Below, in pieces: positions 19,238 through 27,283 of a DNA stretch of 64,000 nucleotides (position 1 is the first letter of the stretch; the number at the start of each line of letters is the position of its first letter). Origin of the DNA: Pseudothauera nasutitermitis (lineage in GTDB: Bacteria > Pseudomonadota > Gammaproteobacteria > Burkholderiales > Rhodocyclaceae); NCBI RefSeq assembly GCF_004801295.1, contig NZ_SSOC01000004.1, forward strand, positions 62,001 through 126,000, in the 5' to 3' direction. The translations under genes and the position numbers were made by a program. The notes below the pieces were generated by a model that saw only the letters and a list, made by a program, of their open reading frames with translations, was not told the DNA's origin and searched no databases.

Positions 19238-19264
19238 AAAAAACGGCCACCCGAGGGTGGCCGT
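19238..19264 (-). terminator. Terminator of the cytochrome c' gene
   Basis: An inverted repeat CGGCCACCC / GGGTGGCCG with a run of six T on the minus strand immediately 3' of the stem. It lies between the convergent cytochrome b and cytochrome c' genes and serves the minus-strand gene. Confidence 0.8.
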
Positions 19265-19298
19265 CGTGTCGTCCGGATGCCGCTTTGAGTCTGGCGGA

Positions 19299-19775
19299 TC
19301 AGCGTTGCGGAGCGCGGAACTTGTCGTGACAGGCCTTGCAGGTTTCGCCAACCTTGCCGAAGGCGGCCTTGATGGCGTTCTGGTCGCCACCGGCGGCCAC
19401 GCTGGCCAGTTCATTGGCGGCGGCGTTGAAGTTGGTGGCGATCTGGCCGACTTCCTGCATGTTCTGGAAGAACTCGGACTTCAGCCGGGTGGGATTGTAG
19501 CCGGTGCCCTGGTCGCTGCCGGCCGGGTACAGCGCACCCATGCCGGAATTGGCGATGGCGGCGATGGCGTTGGCCGCGGCGGCAACCTGATCCTTGTTGT
19601 ACGGCACTGCGCCGTCGACCACCTGGGCCTTGATCTTGCCCATGTTCCAGGCCATGAATGCATAGCCGGCCTGGCGGAACTTGATGGCGTCTTCAATCGA
19701 CGATTGGGCGGCTGCGGTGGTGGCGACCGACAGCGCGGCCACGCCCAGCACGGTGCAGGCGATGAATTTCTTCAT
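19299..19775 (-). CDS. Cytochrome c' (c-556 type)
   Basis: 158 residues with a Sec signal peptide (MKKFIACTVL to about residue 23, ending in AAAQS). A haem-binding CKACH lies near the C-terminus (Cys146, Cys149, His150), as in four-helix cytochrome c'. These periplasmic proteins bind NO and other gases or buffer electrons. The start at 19775 was chosen because it gives a clean signal peptide; the frame is open to 19889. It has its own downstream terminator. Confidence 0.9.
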   Translation of the reverse strand: MKKFIACTVLGVAALSVATTAAAQSSIEDAIKFRQAGYAFMAWNMGKIKAQVVDGAVPYNKDQVAAAANAIAAIANSGMGALYPAGSDQGTGYNPTRLKSEFFQNMQEVGQIATNFNAAANELASVAAGGDQNAIKAAFGKVGETCKACHDKFRAPQR

Positions 19776-20023
19776 GGAACGACCTCTCTGGTTATCTTGG
19801 ATGAATGAATCGGCGGCAACGAAGCTCCGGACGAAACTCCGACCATGCCGCCTGAAAAAAGGTTCATCCGAGTCTATCAGCAAAGCCACATATACCGGTA
19901 GCTTCCGCCCCCGTCACGCCACTGAAACAACACCCCTAAAGAAAGACATTGCTTAAGTCGTAGATAATGTCAGCGTAGCTTCATATGAATGACTGGCCCA
20001 CCGGCCGGCGGGAGGGAAATGCC

Positions 20024-21646
20024 ATGCGCAGACTGGCCGATTTGCCGATCTGGTTTCGTTTGACCGCGGCCATCTGGCTGATGCTGATCCTGGCGTGGAA
20101 CACGATGATCGTCTGGGAGACACAGGTGAGCAAGAACACCGTGGTCGAACAGGCGAAGGATTTCGCCAGTACCATCAACGAGATGACCATGGCCGGGTTG
20201 ACCGGCATGATGATCACCGGGACGGTGGATCAGCGCGACGTGTTCCTGGACCAGATCAAGGAATTGTCCGCGGTACGGGACCTGAAGGTGTTGCGTGGCG
20301 AGGCCACCGCGCGCCTGTTCGGGCCGGGCCATGCGGCCGAGCGGGCGACCGACGCGGACGAGACCAGCGTGCTGGCCGGGGGCGAGCCGGTGATCCGCGT
20401 GGAGAACAACGCGCAGTACGGCGAGCACCTGCGCGTGGTGCTGCCTTCACTGGCCTCCGACAACTATCTGGGCAAGGACTGTCTGCTGTGCCATCAGGTC
20501 CCGTCCGGAACGGTGCTCGGCGCGGTGAGCATGCGCATCTCGCTGGACAAGGTGAACGAGGCGGTGGACCAGTTCCGCAACCAGATCTTCCTGTTCGCGA
20601 TCGTGGTGTCGATTCCGCTGCTCGGTTTCGTGGTCCTGTTCATCCGCTCCTTCGTCACCCGTCCGCTGTCCAATCTGTCCGAGAGCCTGTCCGACATTGC
20701 GCGCGGCGAGGGCGACCTGACGCGCCGGCTCGACGTGCGCGGCAAGGACGAGATCGGCCAGACGGCGGTGACCTTCAACCAGATGATGTCGACCATCGGC
20801 GGGCTGGTGAAGCAGGTCGGCCATTCGGCCGAAGCGGTGGCGCAGTCTGCGCGGGGCCTGTCGGCGAGCGCCGCACGGGTGGCGGAAAGCTCGCATCAGC
20901 AGAACGACCAGTCGGTGAGTGCGGCGGGCGCGGTGGAGGAGATGCTGGGCAACATCACCCATATCGCCTCCAGCACCGAGGAGGTGCGCGAGCGCTCGCG
21001 GGAAAGCCTGGTGCGTTCGCAGGAAGGCAAGAGCAGCCTGAACCAGCTGATCGACGAAGTCGATCAGGTGCAGGAGGCGGTGCGCCACATGGCGGATTCG
21101 GTAGCCGCCTTCGTCGATTCGACCAAGTCGATCACCACGATGACGCAGGAAGTGCGCGAGATTGCCGAGCAGACCAACCTGCTGGCGCTCAATGCGGCGA
21201 TCGAGGCGGCGCGCGCGGGCGAACAGGGCCGCGGCTTCGCGGTGGTGGCCGACGAGGTGCGCAAGCTGGCCGAGAAGTCGGCGCGCTCGGCGAGCGAGAT
21301 CGACGAGATCACCAAGCAGATCACCCACCAGTCGGAATCGGTGCAGAAGTCCATCCTGCGCGGCATGGGGCACCTGGATTCGAGCCGCCGCGCGGCCGAC
21401 GACGTGTCGGGGGTGCTGGACGCGGCGAACGCGTCGGTGAGCGAGGTGGGCGAGGGGCTGGACCGCATTGCCGGGGCCACGGAGGAGCAGCGCCGTTCCA
21501 GCGAGCAGGTGACCGAGAACATCGAGGCCATCGCCACGATGGCGCGGGAGAACAACAACGCCATCGAGGAGACGGTGGAGGCCGCGCGCGAACTCGAACG
21601 CCTGGCCGCCAGCCTGCAGGAATCAGTATCCCGCTTCCGCGTCTGA
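20024..21646 (+). CDS. Methyl-accepting chemotaxis protein with a haem-c-type sensor domain
   Basis: 540 residues. First membrane helix about 11-31; periplasmic sensor about 32-188; second helix about 190-212; then HAMP and a full signalling domain with the conserved hairpin tip [20 protein letters not shown]. The sensor contains CLLCH (Cys153, Cys156, His157), a c-type haem attachment site, as in the haem-containing Tll0287/DUF3365-like sensors. It may sense redox state or a gas and control motility through CheA/CheW. The start at 20024 has a strong GGAGGGAA site and puts the helix at the N-terminus; an ATG at 19985 lacks one. Convergent with the HtrA gene. Confidence 0.92.
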   Translation: MRRLADLPIWFRLTAAIWLMLILAWNTMIVWETQVSKNTVVEQAKDFASTINEMTMAGLTGMMITGTVDQRDVFLDQIKELSAVRDLKVLRGEATARLFGPGHAAERATDADETSVLAGGEPVIRVENNAQYGEHLRVVLPSLASDNYLGKDCLLCHQVPSGTVLGAVSMRISLDKVNEAVDQFRNQIFLFAIVVSIPLLGFVVLFIRSFVTRPLSNLSESLSDIARGEGDLTRRLDVRGKDEIGQTAVTFNQMMSTIGGLVKQVGHSAEAVAQSARGLSASAARVAESSHQQNDQSVSAAGAVEEMLGNITHIASSTEEVRERSRESLVRSQEGKSSLNQLIDEVDQVQEAVRHMADSVAAFVDSTKSITTMTQEVREIAEQTNLLALNAAIEAARAGEQGRGFAVVADEVRKLAEKSARSASEIDEITKQITHQSESVQKSILRGMGHLDSSRRAADDVSGVLDAANASVSEVGEGLDRIAGATEEQRRSSEQVTENIEAIATMARENNNAIEETVEAARELERLAASLQESVSRFRV

Positions 21647-21661
21647 GCCGGCCGTTCAAGC

Positions 21662-21705
21662 AAAAACCCCCGTCGGGCGGCGAGCCCGGCGGGGGTTTGT
21701 CTTTT
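21662..21705. terminator. Bidirectional terminator between the chemoreceptor and HtrA genes
   Basis: A 12-bp stem (CCCCCGTCGGGC paired with GCCCGGCGGGGG, one G-U pair) around a 5-base loop, flanked by AAAAA on the left and TTTGTCTTTT on the right. It can terminate transcription from both sides. Confidence 0.88.
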
Positions 21706-21718
21706 CAGCGGGCGCTGC

Positions 21719-23173
21719 TCAGTTGCCGATGCGCACCGGTACGAACATGCGCGCATCGCCGCGCTGGACCAGCAGGGCGAAGCGGTTGCCCGCGCGCGAC
21801 AGCAGTTGGCGGAACTGGTCGACCGAGCGCACCGCCTGGTTGTTCAGCGCGAGGATCACGTCGCCCGGCTGAAGGCCGGCCTGCGCTGCCGGGCCGCTGG
21901 CATTCTCGACCACCAGACCGCCCGGCACGTCGAGCTGGCGGGCCTCCTGCGGGCTGAGTGCGCGCGCGGCGAGGCCGAGGCGGCCGCCGGCATCCTCGCC
22001 CTGCTGCGATTGCGGGTCGCCCTGGGCCAGGGTTTCTCCGCCCATTTCGCCGAGCACGGCGGTCACGTCGCGGGTGCGCCCGTCGCGCCACAGCTGCAGA
22101 CGCACGCGGGTGCCCGGACGCTTTTCGCCGATGATGCGCGGCAGGTCGGCGGAATCCTGCACCTCGGCGCCGTCGACACCCAGCACCACGTCGCCGGTGC
22201 GGATGCCGGCCTGCTCGGCGGGGCTGCCCGGTTCCACGTTGGAGACCAGCGCGCCGCGTGCCTTGTCGAGGCCGAAGGATTGCGCCAGTTCGGTATCCAG
22301 GCCCTGGATGGTGACCCCCAGGCGGCCGCGCTGTACGCGGCCATGCTCGATCAACTGGTCCTTGATGTTCATCGCCACGTCGATGGGAATGGCGAAGGAG
22401 ATGCCCATGAAACCGCCCGAGCGCGAATAGATCTGCGAGTTGATGCCCACCACCTCGCCGGCCAGATTGAACAGCGGCCCGCCCGAGTTGCCCGGGTTGA
22501 TCGCTACGTCGGTCTGGATGAAGGGCACGTAGTTCTCGTCCGGCAGGCGGCGCGCCTTGGCGGAGATGATGCCGGCGGTCACGGTGTTGTCGAAGCCGAA
22601 GGGCGAGCCCATGGCCACCACCCATTCGCCCACGCGGGCGTTCTCGGCGTTGCCGATGCGTACCGCCGGCAGGGCGGTGGCGTCGATCTTGAGCAGGGCG
22701 ATGTCGGTGCGCGCGTCGGTGCCGACCACCTTGGCGCGGAACTCGCGCTTGTCGATCAGGCGCACGGTGACCTCGGATTCACCCTCGCCGACCACGTGGG
22801 CATTGGTCAGCACGTAGCCGTCGGCGCTGACGATGAAGCCGGAGCCGATGCCCCGGCTGATGCGCGGCCCGCTGCCGCCCGGCTGGTTGGGCAGTCCGGG
22901 CACGCCGAAGCGGCGCAGGAAGTCGTAGAACGGGTCGTTGGCGAAGGGGTTGTCGCTCTGCGCGCTGCTGCGCTGCACGACGCTGATGTTCACCACCGCC
23001 GGACCGACCTGCTCGACCAGATCGCCGAAATCCGGCAGACCGTAGCGGTTGGGCGAGACCTGGACGGCGGATGGCGCCGTGGCTTCGGCGTGCGCGGCCG
23101 ATATCACTGGGCCGCTTGCCGCGCCGGTGGCAAGAGCGAGGATGAAGCTGGTGGCGGCAAAGAATTTGCGCAT
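21719..23173 (-). CDS. Periplasmic serine protease, Do/DegQ (HtrA/MucD) family
   Basis: 484 residues with a Sec signal peptide (to about residue 29, SAAHAEA). Trypsin-like domain with catalytic triad His126 (TNAHVV), Asp157 (RTDIALL) and Ser230 (GNSGGP), followed by two PDZ domains (around LGVTIQGL and VLALNNQAV). It degrades or refolds damaged envelope proteins. The start at 23173 gives the signal peptide; the frame is open to 23248. It lies 108 bp downstream of a TonB-dependent receptor gene in the same direction and may be co-transcribed with it. Confidence 0.93.
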   Translation of the reverse strand: MRKFFAATSFILALATGAASGPVISAAHAEATAPSAVQVSPNRYGLPDFGDLVEQVGPAVVNISVVQRSSAQSDNPFANDPFYDFLRRFGVPGLPNQPGGSGPRISRGIGSGFIVSADGYVLTNAHVVGEGESEVTVRLIDKREFRAKVVGTDARTDIALLKIDATALPAVRIGNAENARVGEWVVAMGSPFGFDNTVTAGIISAKARRLPDENYVPFIQTDVAINPGNSGGPLFNLAGEVVGINSQIYSRSGGFMGISFAIPIDVAMNIKDQLIEHGRVQRGRLGVTIQGLDTELAQSFGLDKARGALVSNVEPGSPAEQAGIRTGDVVLGVDGAEVQDSADLPRIIGEKRPGTRVRLQLWRDGRTRDVTAVLGEMGGETLAQGDPQSQQGEDAGGRLGLAARALSPQEARQLDVPGGLVVENASGPAAQAGLQPGDVILALNNQAVRSVDQFRQLLSRAGNRFALLVQRGDARMFVPVRIGN

Positions 23174-23281
23174 GATGGATCGTTTTCCTGTGGGGACGAA
23201 CTCAGGGCTGTTGACGTGCGTTGCCGCACGGCGTTCCCGGCGCCGCATCGCGGAGGCGTTGCGGCAGGCTGCGAGTCTGTT

Positions 23282-25369
23282 TCAGAAGGTTGCGCGTGCG
23301 GAAAGATGGATCTGCCGCCCGATGCGGGTGACCGGATGGTTGTCGCGGGCGAGGAACTGCAGCGGGCGGTAGGCCAGTTCCTGATGGCGGCCGAGCAGGT
23401 TGATGCCGGACAGGCGGACTTCGACCGGGATGCCGGCGATGTTCAGCTGACGCCCCAGGCTGGCGTCCAGCGTGGTGTAGGCCGGCACCTTGTAGAGGAA
23501 GCCCTGGGCGTAGCCGGAGCCGGCATCGATCGGGCCCATGCGCATCACGCTCAGGCTGCCTTCCCACGGGCCGTGGCGCTGCAGCCAGGTCAGGCTGGCG
23601 GAATAGGGTGCCACGCTGTCGCGCACCGCGCGTTCGCTGGACGATACGTGGATCATCGTGTGGTTGAAGATCAGTTCGCCGTCGCGCCAGGGCTGCGCGC
23701 GCAGTTGGTACTCGATGCCGGTCAGGCGCACCGGGCTGTCGAGGTTTTCCCAGCGCGTGGAACCCAGCACCGCCTGGACTGCCGGAGGATTGGACAGCGA
23801 GCCGTCAGGTTGCGCTTCGCGGCGCTGCACCAGGTCGCGGATGCGCTCATGGAACAGGCGTACGTCGACCGACCCGCCGGTGCGGGTGTCCAGGCGGCCG
23901 AGAAAACCGACTTCCAGCGCGTCGATGCGCTGCGGGCGGATGTCCGGATTGGGCAGGTGGCGATAGTTGAGCACCTCGCCCTGGTGCACGATGCGCACGT
24001 CGGCGCCGCGTTCGAACAACGAGGGCTGGCGCCAGGCGCGCGACCAGCCCAGCCGCCAGGTCTGCGTGGCGCTGGGCTGCCAGTTGACGAACAGACGGGG
24101 AGCCAGGCGAAGGCGGTCGTCCTCGATGTGTTCCACCATCAGGCCGGCGTTGCTCAGCCATTGCGGAGTGATCCGCCATTCGAGATTGGTGAACACGCGC
24201 CATTCGCGCTGGCTGCGTGCGTTCTGCCCATGGAACAGGAAGGGGGCGTCCAGCCAGTCGCGCCGCAGTTCCGCGCCCCACAGCATCTTCGTGGCCTCGC
24301 TGCTGCGGAAGTGGTGCTGGAATTCCAGGTTGTCGCGCCGGCTGTCGCGGTTGTTGTCCACCGGGATGAGTTTGGCGTCGGCCAGGTAATCCATCCATGT
24401 GGGTGGCAGGCGGCCGGCCAGCACGCCGATGTTGCTGCTGGAATCGACGAACCATTCGTCGCGCGTGCGTTCGCGGCTGTGGTAGTAGGACAGCGACCAT
24501 TCCTCGTCGTCGCTGGGCGCGTGCCGCCAGCGCAGGTGCACGCTGCTGTCGTGGTGCCGGGCGGTGCGTTCGCCGCCGCTGTCGAACAGGGTGCCCGGAT
24601 AGCCCATGGCGCGCCGCCCCCGGGTGATGGCCAGATGGGCGGTGAGTTCATCGGCCGGATTCAGGCGCAGGTCGGCGCGCAGGTTGAGCAGGCCGAGTTC
24701 GCGGTGGTCGTTGACGCCGTCCATGCCGCGGTCGCGCACCTGCTGGGCGGTGATGCGCAGGCCGAGCGGACCGTGGCGGCCCACCGCGCGCGCGGTGGCA
24801 TCGGCGATGCCGGAGCCGCCCAGGGACGCGCTGACGGAACTGCCGCGTTCGGCGGCGGTGTGGCGGGTGAGGATATTGACCACGCCCAGGAAGGCGTTGG
24901 AGCCGTAGGCCGCGGAATCCGAGCCGCGCACGATCTCGATGCGCTCGATGTCCTCCAGCGCCACCGGCAGCGCGCCCCAGTCCGCGCCGCCGAAGAAGTA
25001 CGGCGAATACACCGAGCGGCCGTCGACCAGCACCTGCATCTGGTTGGGGTAGTCGGCCCCCAGACCGTGGTAGGTCACCCACTGGTCGTTGCCGCGTTCC
25101 TGGCCGACCTGCATGCCGGGCACCAGGCGCAGCAGGCGCGCCAGATCGCGATAGCCGGTGGCGGCGATCAGCGACTCGTCGATCACCGTGACCGCGCCCG
25201 GGGTGTCCTGCATGGCCTGCGGCAGGCGCGACACGGTGAGCACCACCGGCAGATTTTCGAAGAAGGAAGTCTCGTCCGCGCCATTCACCGGCGCCGCGCA
25301 CAGGCACGACAATGCCAGCAGCAGGCTGCGGGTACGACGCGGACGAATCTTTAACAGCATATGGATCAA
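23282..25369 (-). CDS. TonB-dependent outer-membrane receptor
   Basis: 695 residues. Signal peptide to about residue 30 (CAAPVNGA), plug domain from about 45 with VTVIDESLIAATGYRDLARLL and IERIEIVRGSDSAAYGSNAFLGVVNI, then a beta-barrel of about 530 residues ending in a C-terminal aromatic (ARATF). It would import a metal chelate or similar ligand, powered by TonB/ExbBD. The ligand cannot be read from sequence; an iron siderophore is plausible given the iron-related neighbours OxyR and Dps and the siderophore operon elsewhere in the window. A 19-bp palindrome lies 11 bp upstream of the start. MLLKIRPRR, three codons in, is an alternative start. Confidence 0.88.
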   Translation of the reverse strand: MIHMLLKIRPRRTRSLLLALSCLCAAPVNGADETSFFENLPVVLTVSRLPQAMQDTPGAVTVIDESLIAATGYRDLARLLRLVPGMQVGQERGNDQWVTYHGLGADYPNQMQVLVDGRSVYSPYFFGGADWGALPVALEDIERIEIVRGSDSAAYGSNAFLGVVNILTRHTAAERGSSVSASLGGSGIADATARAVGRHGPLGLRITAQQVRDRGMDGVNDHRELGLLNLRADLRLNPADELTAHLAITRGRRAMGYPGTLFDSGGERTARHHDSSVHLRWRHAPSDDEEWSLSYYHSRERTRDEWFVDSSSNIGVLAGRLPPTWMDYLADAKLIPVDNNRDSRRDNLEFQHHFRSSEATKMLWGAELRRDWLDAPFLFHGQNARSQREWRVFTNLEWRITPQWLSNAGLMVEHIEDDRLRLAPRLFVNWQPSATQTWRLGWSRAWRQPSLFERGADVRIVHQGEVLNYRHLPNPDIRPQRIDALEVGFLGRLDTRTGGSVDVRLFHERIRDLVQRREAQPDGSLSNPPAVQAVLGSTRWENLDSPVRLTGIEYQLRAQPWRDGELIFNHTMIHVSSSERAVRDSVAPYSASLTWLQRHGPWEGSLSVMRMGPIDAGSGYAQGFLYKVPAYTTLDASLGRQLNIAGIPVEVRLSGINLLGRHQELAYRPLQFLARDNHPVTRIGRQIHLSARATF

Positions 25370-25379
25370 TGTTCCGACA

Positions 25380-25398
25380 TTGCAAATGTCATTTGCAA
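25380..25398. promoter_or_regulatory. Perfect 19-bp palindrome in the receptor-oxyR intergenic region
   Basis: TTGCAAATGTCATTTGCAA: two perfect 9-bp arms around one central T. It sits just upstream of the receptor start and in the region shared with divergent oxyR. Its size and symmetry are those of a dimeric repressor operator such as Fur, but the bases fit the GATAATGAT consensus only partly, so the regulator is not assigned. Confidence 0.6.
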
Positions 25399-25541
25399 GT
25401 ATATGTCTTTAGTACAATACGGCGAATAACGCAAGTATAGCGCGTTGCCAAACGATTACCCGGATCGATGGCCGCGCGGTAACATCGTCCCCCAACGGAA
25501 CTGCCTGCGCGCCGCCATGCCCGGCGCGGCCACGGATCATC

Positions 25542-26480
25542 ATGACGCTCACCGATCTCCGCTACCTCGTCGCCCTTGCCCGCGAACGTCACTTCGGCCG
25601 CGCCGCGGAAAAATGCCACGTCAGCCAGCCCACGCTGTCGGTGGCCATCAAGAAGGTCGAGGAAGAACTCGGCGTCCAGCTGTTCGAGCGCAGCGCCACC
25701 GAGGTCAAGATCACCGAAACCGGCCGGCGCATCGTCACCCAGGCCGAGAAGGTACTGCTGGAGGCCGCGCAAATCCAGGAGATCGCCGCCGCCGGCAAGG
25801 ATCCGCTGTCCGGTCCGCTGCGTCTGGGGGTGATCTACACCATCGGACCCTATCTGCTGCCGCGTCTGATTCCGCGCGTGCATCAGCTTGCCCCGCGCAT
25901 GCCGCTGATCATCCAGGAAAACTATACCGCGCGCCTGGCCGATGCGCTCAAGCGCGGCGAACTGGACGTGGCGATCATTTCGCTGCCGTTCGACGAGCCC
26001 GGCCTGGTCGCCCAGCCGGTCTATGACGAACCTTTCCGCGTGCTGATGCCCAGCGCCCACCCGTGGGTGGAGCAGACCCACATCGACGCCGACCACCTCG
26101 CCAACGACCAATTGCTGCTCCTCGGCGCGGGCAACTGTTTCCGCGAGCAGGTGCTGGAAGTCTGCCCGCAGTGCCGCAATGTCGGCGGCCTGCAGCGCAC
26201 GCTCGAAGGCAGCTCGCTGGAGACCATCCGCCACATGGTGGCCACCGGACTCGGCGTCACCGTGCTGCCCAGTTCGGCGGCCGATGAACTGGAGATGCAG
26301 AATCCGTTGATCGCCGTGCGCCCGTTCTCCGAACCCGAACCGGCCCGCCGCGTCGCGCTCGCCTGGCGGGTGACCTATCCGCGCAGCGGGGCGATCGACG
26401 TGCTGCGTACCGCGATTCTCGAATGCGGGCTGCCCGGCGTGCGGCCCATCGGCCGCGCACCGCTGCCCGAGGCGGCGTGA
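25542..26480 (+). CDS. oxyR: Hydrogen-peroxide-sensing regulator OxyR
   Basis: 312 residues, LysR family. The N-terminal helix-turn-helix is at about 1-60 (LRYLVALARERHFGRAAEKC). The peroxide-sensing pair Cys199 and Cys208 is present in GAGNCFREQVLEVC, exactly the E. coli OxyR numbering. When oxidised it activates peroxide-defence genes. dps, a classic OxyR target, is the next gene on the same strand, 166 bp away. The receptor gene is divergent. Confidence 0.95.
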   Translation: MTLTDLRYLVALARERHFGRAAEKCHVSQPTLSVAIKKVEEELGVQLFERSATEVKITETGRRIVTQAEKVLLEAAQIQEIAAAGKDPLSGPLRLGVIYTIGPYLLPRLIPRVHQLAPRMPLIIQENYTARLADALKRGELDVAIISLPFDEPGLVAQPVYDEPFRVLMPSAHPWVEQTHIDADHLANDQLLLLGAGNCFREQVLEVCPQCRNVGGLQRTLEGSSLETIRHMVATGLGVTVLPSSAADELEMQNPLIAVRPFSEPEPARRVALAWRVTYPRSGAIDVLRTAILECGLPGVRPIGRAPLPEAA

Positions 26481-26522
26481 TCGAGCGGCTGCCGGTAATA
26501 TCCCTTTCCGTATCATAGTTTT

Positions 26523-26543
26523 TCGGGATCGCTTCCATCCCGA
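26523..26543. other. Inverted repeat between oxyR and dps
   Basis: TCGGGAT and ATCCCGA form a 7-bp inverted repeat with a 7-base spacer. It lies 43 bp after the oxyR stop and about 100 bp before dps. It may be a weak terminator or an operator; no T-run follows. Confidence 0.3.
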
Positions 26544-26646
26544 GTTTCAATTGGCGTCCTTCCGGCGGATTGAATACGATGGACGCACAAGGATGCGCGG
26601 GCGGGTTCCCGCGACGTCACCAACTTGAGCGAACAGGAGAACGAGC

Positions 26647-27117
26647 ATGGATATCGACATCGGCATCAACAAGAAGGACCGCGCCAAGATCGCGGACGGG
26701 CTCTCCCGCCTGCTGGCCGACAGCTACACGCTGTACCTGACCACTCACAACTTCCACTGGAACGTCACCGGGCCGATGTTCAACACCCTGCACCTGATGT
26801 TCGAGGGGCAATACAACGAACTGGCACTGGCCGTCGATCTGGTCGCCGAGCGCATCCGCGCGCTGGGCTTCCCGGCGCCGGGCACCTACAAGGAATTCCA
26901 GAAGCTCACCAGCATCAGCGAGCCGGAAGGTGTGCCGAGCGCCGAGGAGATGATCCGCCAACTGGTGCGCGGCCAGGAAGCGGTGGTGAAGACCGCGCGC
27001 AGCATCGCGCCGGTGGCCGAGAAGGTGGCCGACGAGCCCACGCTCGATCTGCTCACCCAGCGCATGCAGGTGCATGAGAAGAACGCCTGGATGCTGCGCA
27101 GCCTGCTGGAAAGCTGA
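26647..27117 (+). CDS. dps: Dps ferritin-like DNA-protection protein
   Basis: 156 residues, normal Dps length. The ferroxidase-site segments are recognisable: [10 protein letters not shown] (His37) and [24 protein letters not shown] (His49, Asp64, Glu68). Dps forms a 12-subunit shell that oxidises Fe(II) with peroxide, stores the iron and protects DNA. A good ribosome site (AACAGGAG) precedes the start. Position after oxyR suggests OxyR control. A strong terminator follows. Confidence 0.95.
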   Translation: MDIDIGINKKDRAKIADGLSRLLADSYTLYLTTHNFHWNVTGPMFNTLHLMFEGQYNELALAVDLVAERIRALGFPAPGTYKEFQKLTSISEPEGVPSAEEMIRQLVRGQEAVVKTARSIAPVAEKVADEPTLDLLTQRMQVHEKNAWMLRSLLES

Positions 27118-27138
27118 TCCGCACGCAGGTGCGATGAC

Positions 27139-27169
27139 AACGGGCCCTTGATTGGGCCCGTTTTCTTTT
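27139..27169 (+). terminator. Rho-independent terminator of dps
   Basis: AACGGGCCC and GGGCCCGTT form a 9-bp stem around TTGATT, followed by TTCTTTT. It lies 21 bp after the dps stop. Confidence 0.9.
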
Positions 27170-27189
27170 GACCACGGGTCGAGCGCAAT

Positions 27190-27209
27190 CCCCGCCATTC
27201 ATGGCGGGG
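27190..27209 (-). other. Stem-loop downstream of topB
   Basis: CCCCGCCAT / ATGGCGGGG is a perfect 9-bp inverted repeat with a 2-base centre. It lies about 75 bp past the topB stop. There is no T-run on either strand, so it is at best a weak terminator or an mRNA-stabilising hairpin. Confidence 0.4.
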
Positions 27210-27283
27210 TCAGCGTGTCTGGAGCCGAAGGCGCCACAAGCTCGTGGCGAGGAAGCCCCAGTGGGGCGACTTACCGCCGGCGT

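Noticed and set aside
19920-20023. Possible sigma-28 (flagellar) promoter TAAAGAAA ... GTAGATAA before the chemoreceptor
   Set aside because: The spacing is about 19 instead of 15 bases and the -10 matches only partly.
21806-25354. 1182-codon plus-strand open frame across the HtrA and receptor genes
   Set aside because: It spans two clear minus-strand genes and their intergenic gap and has no coherent protein features.
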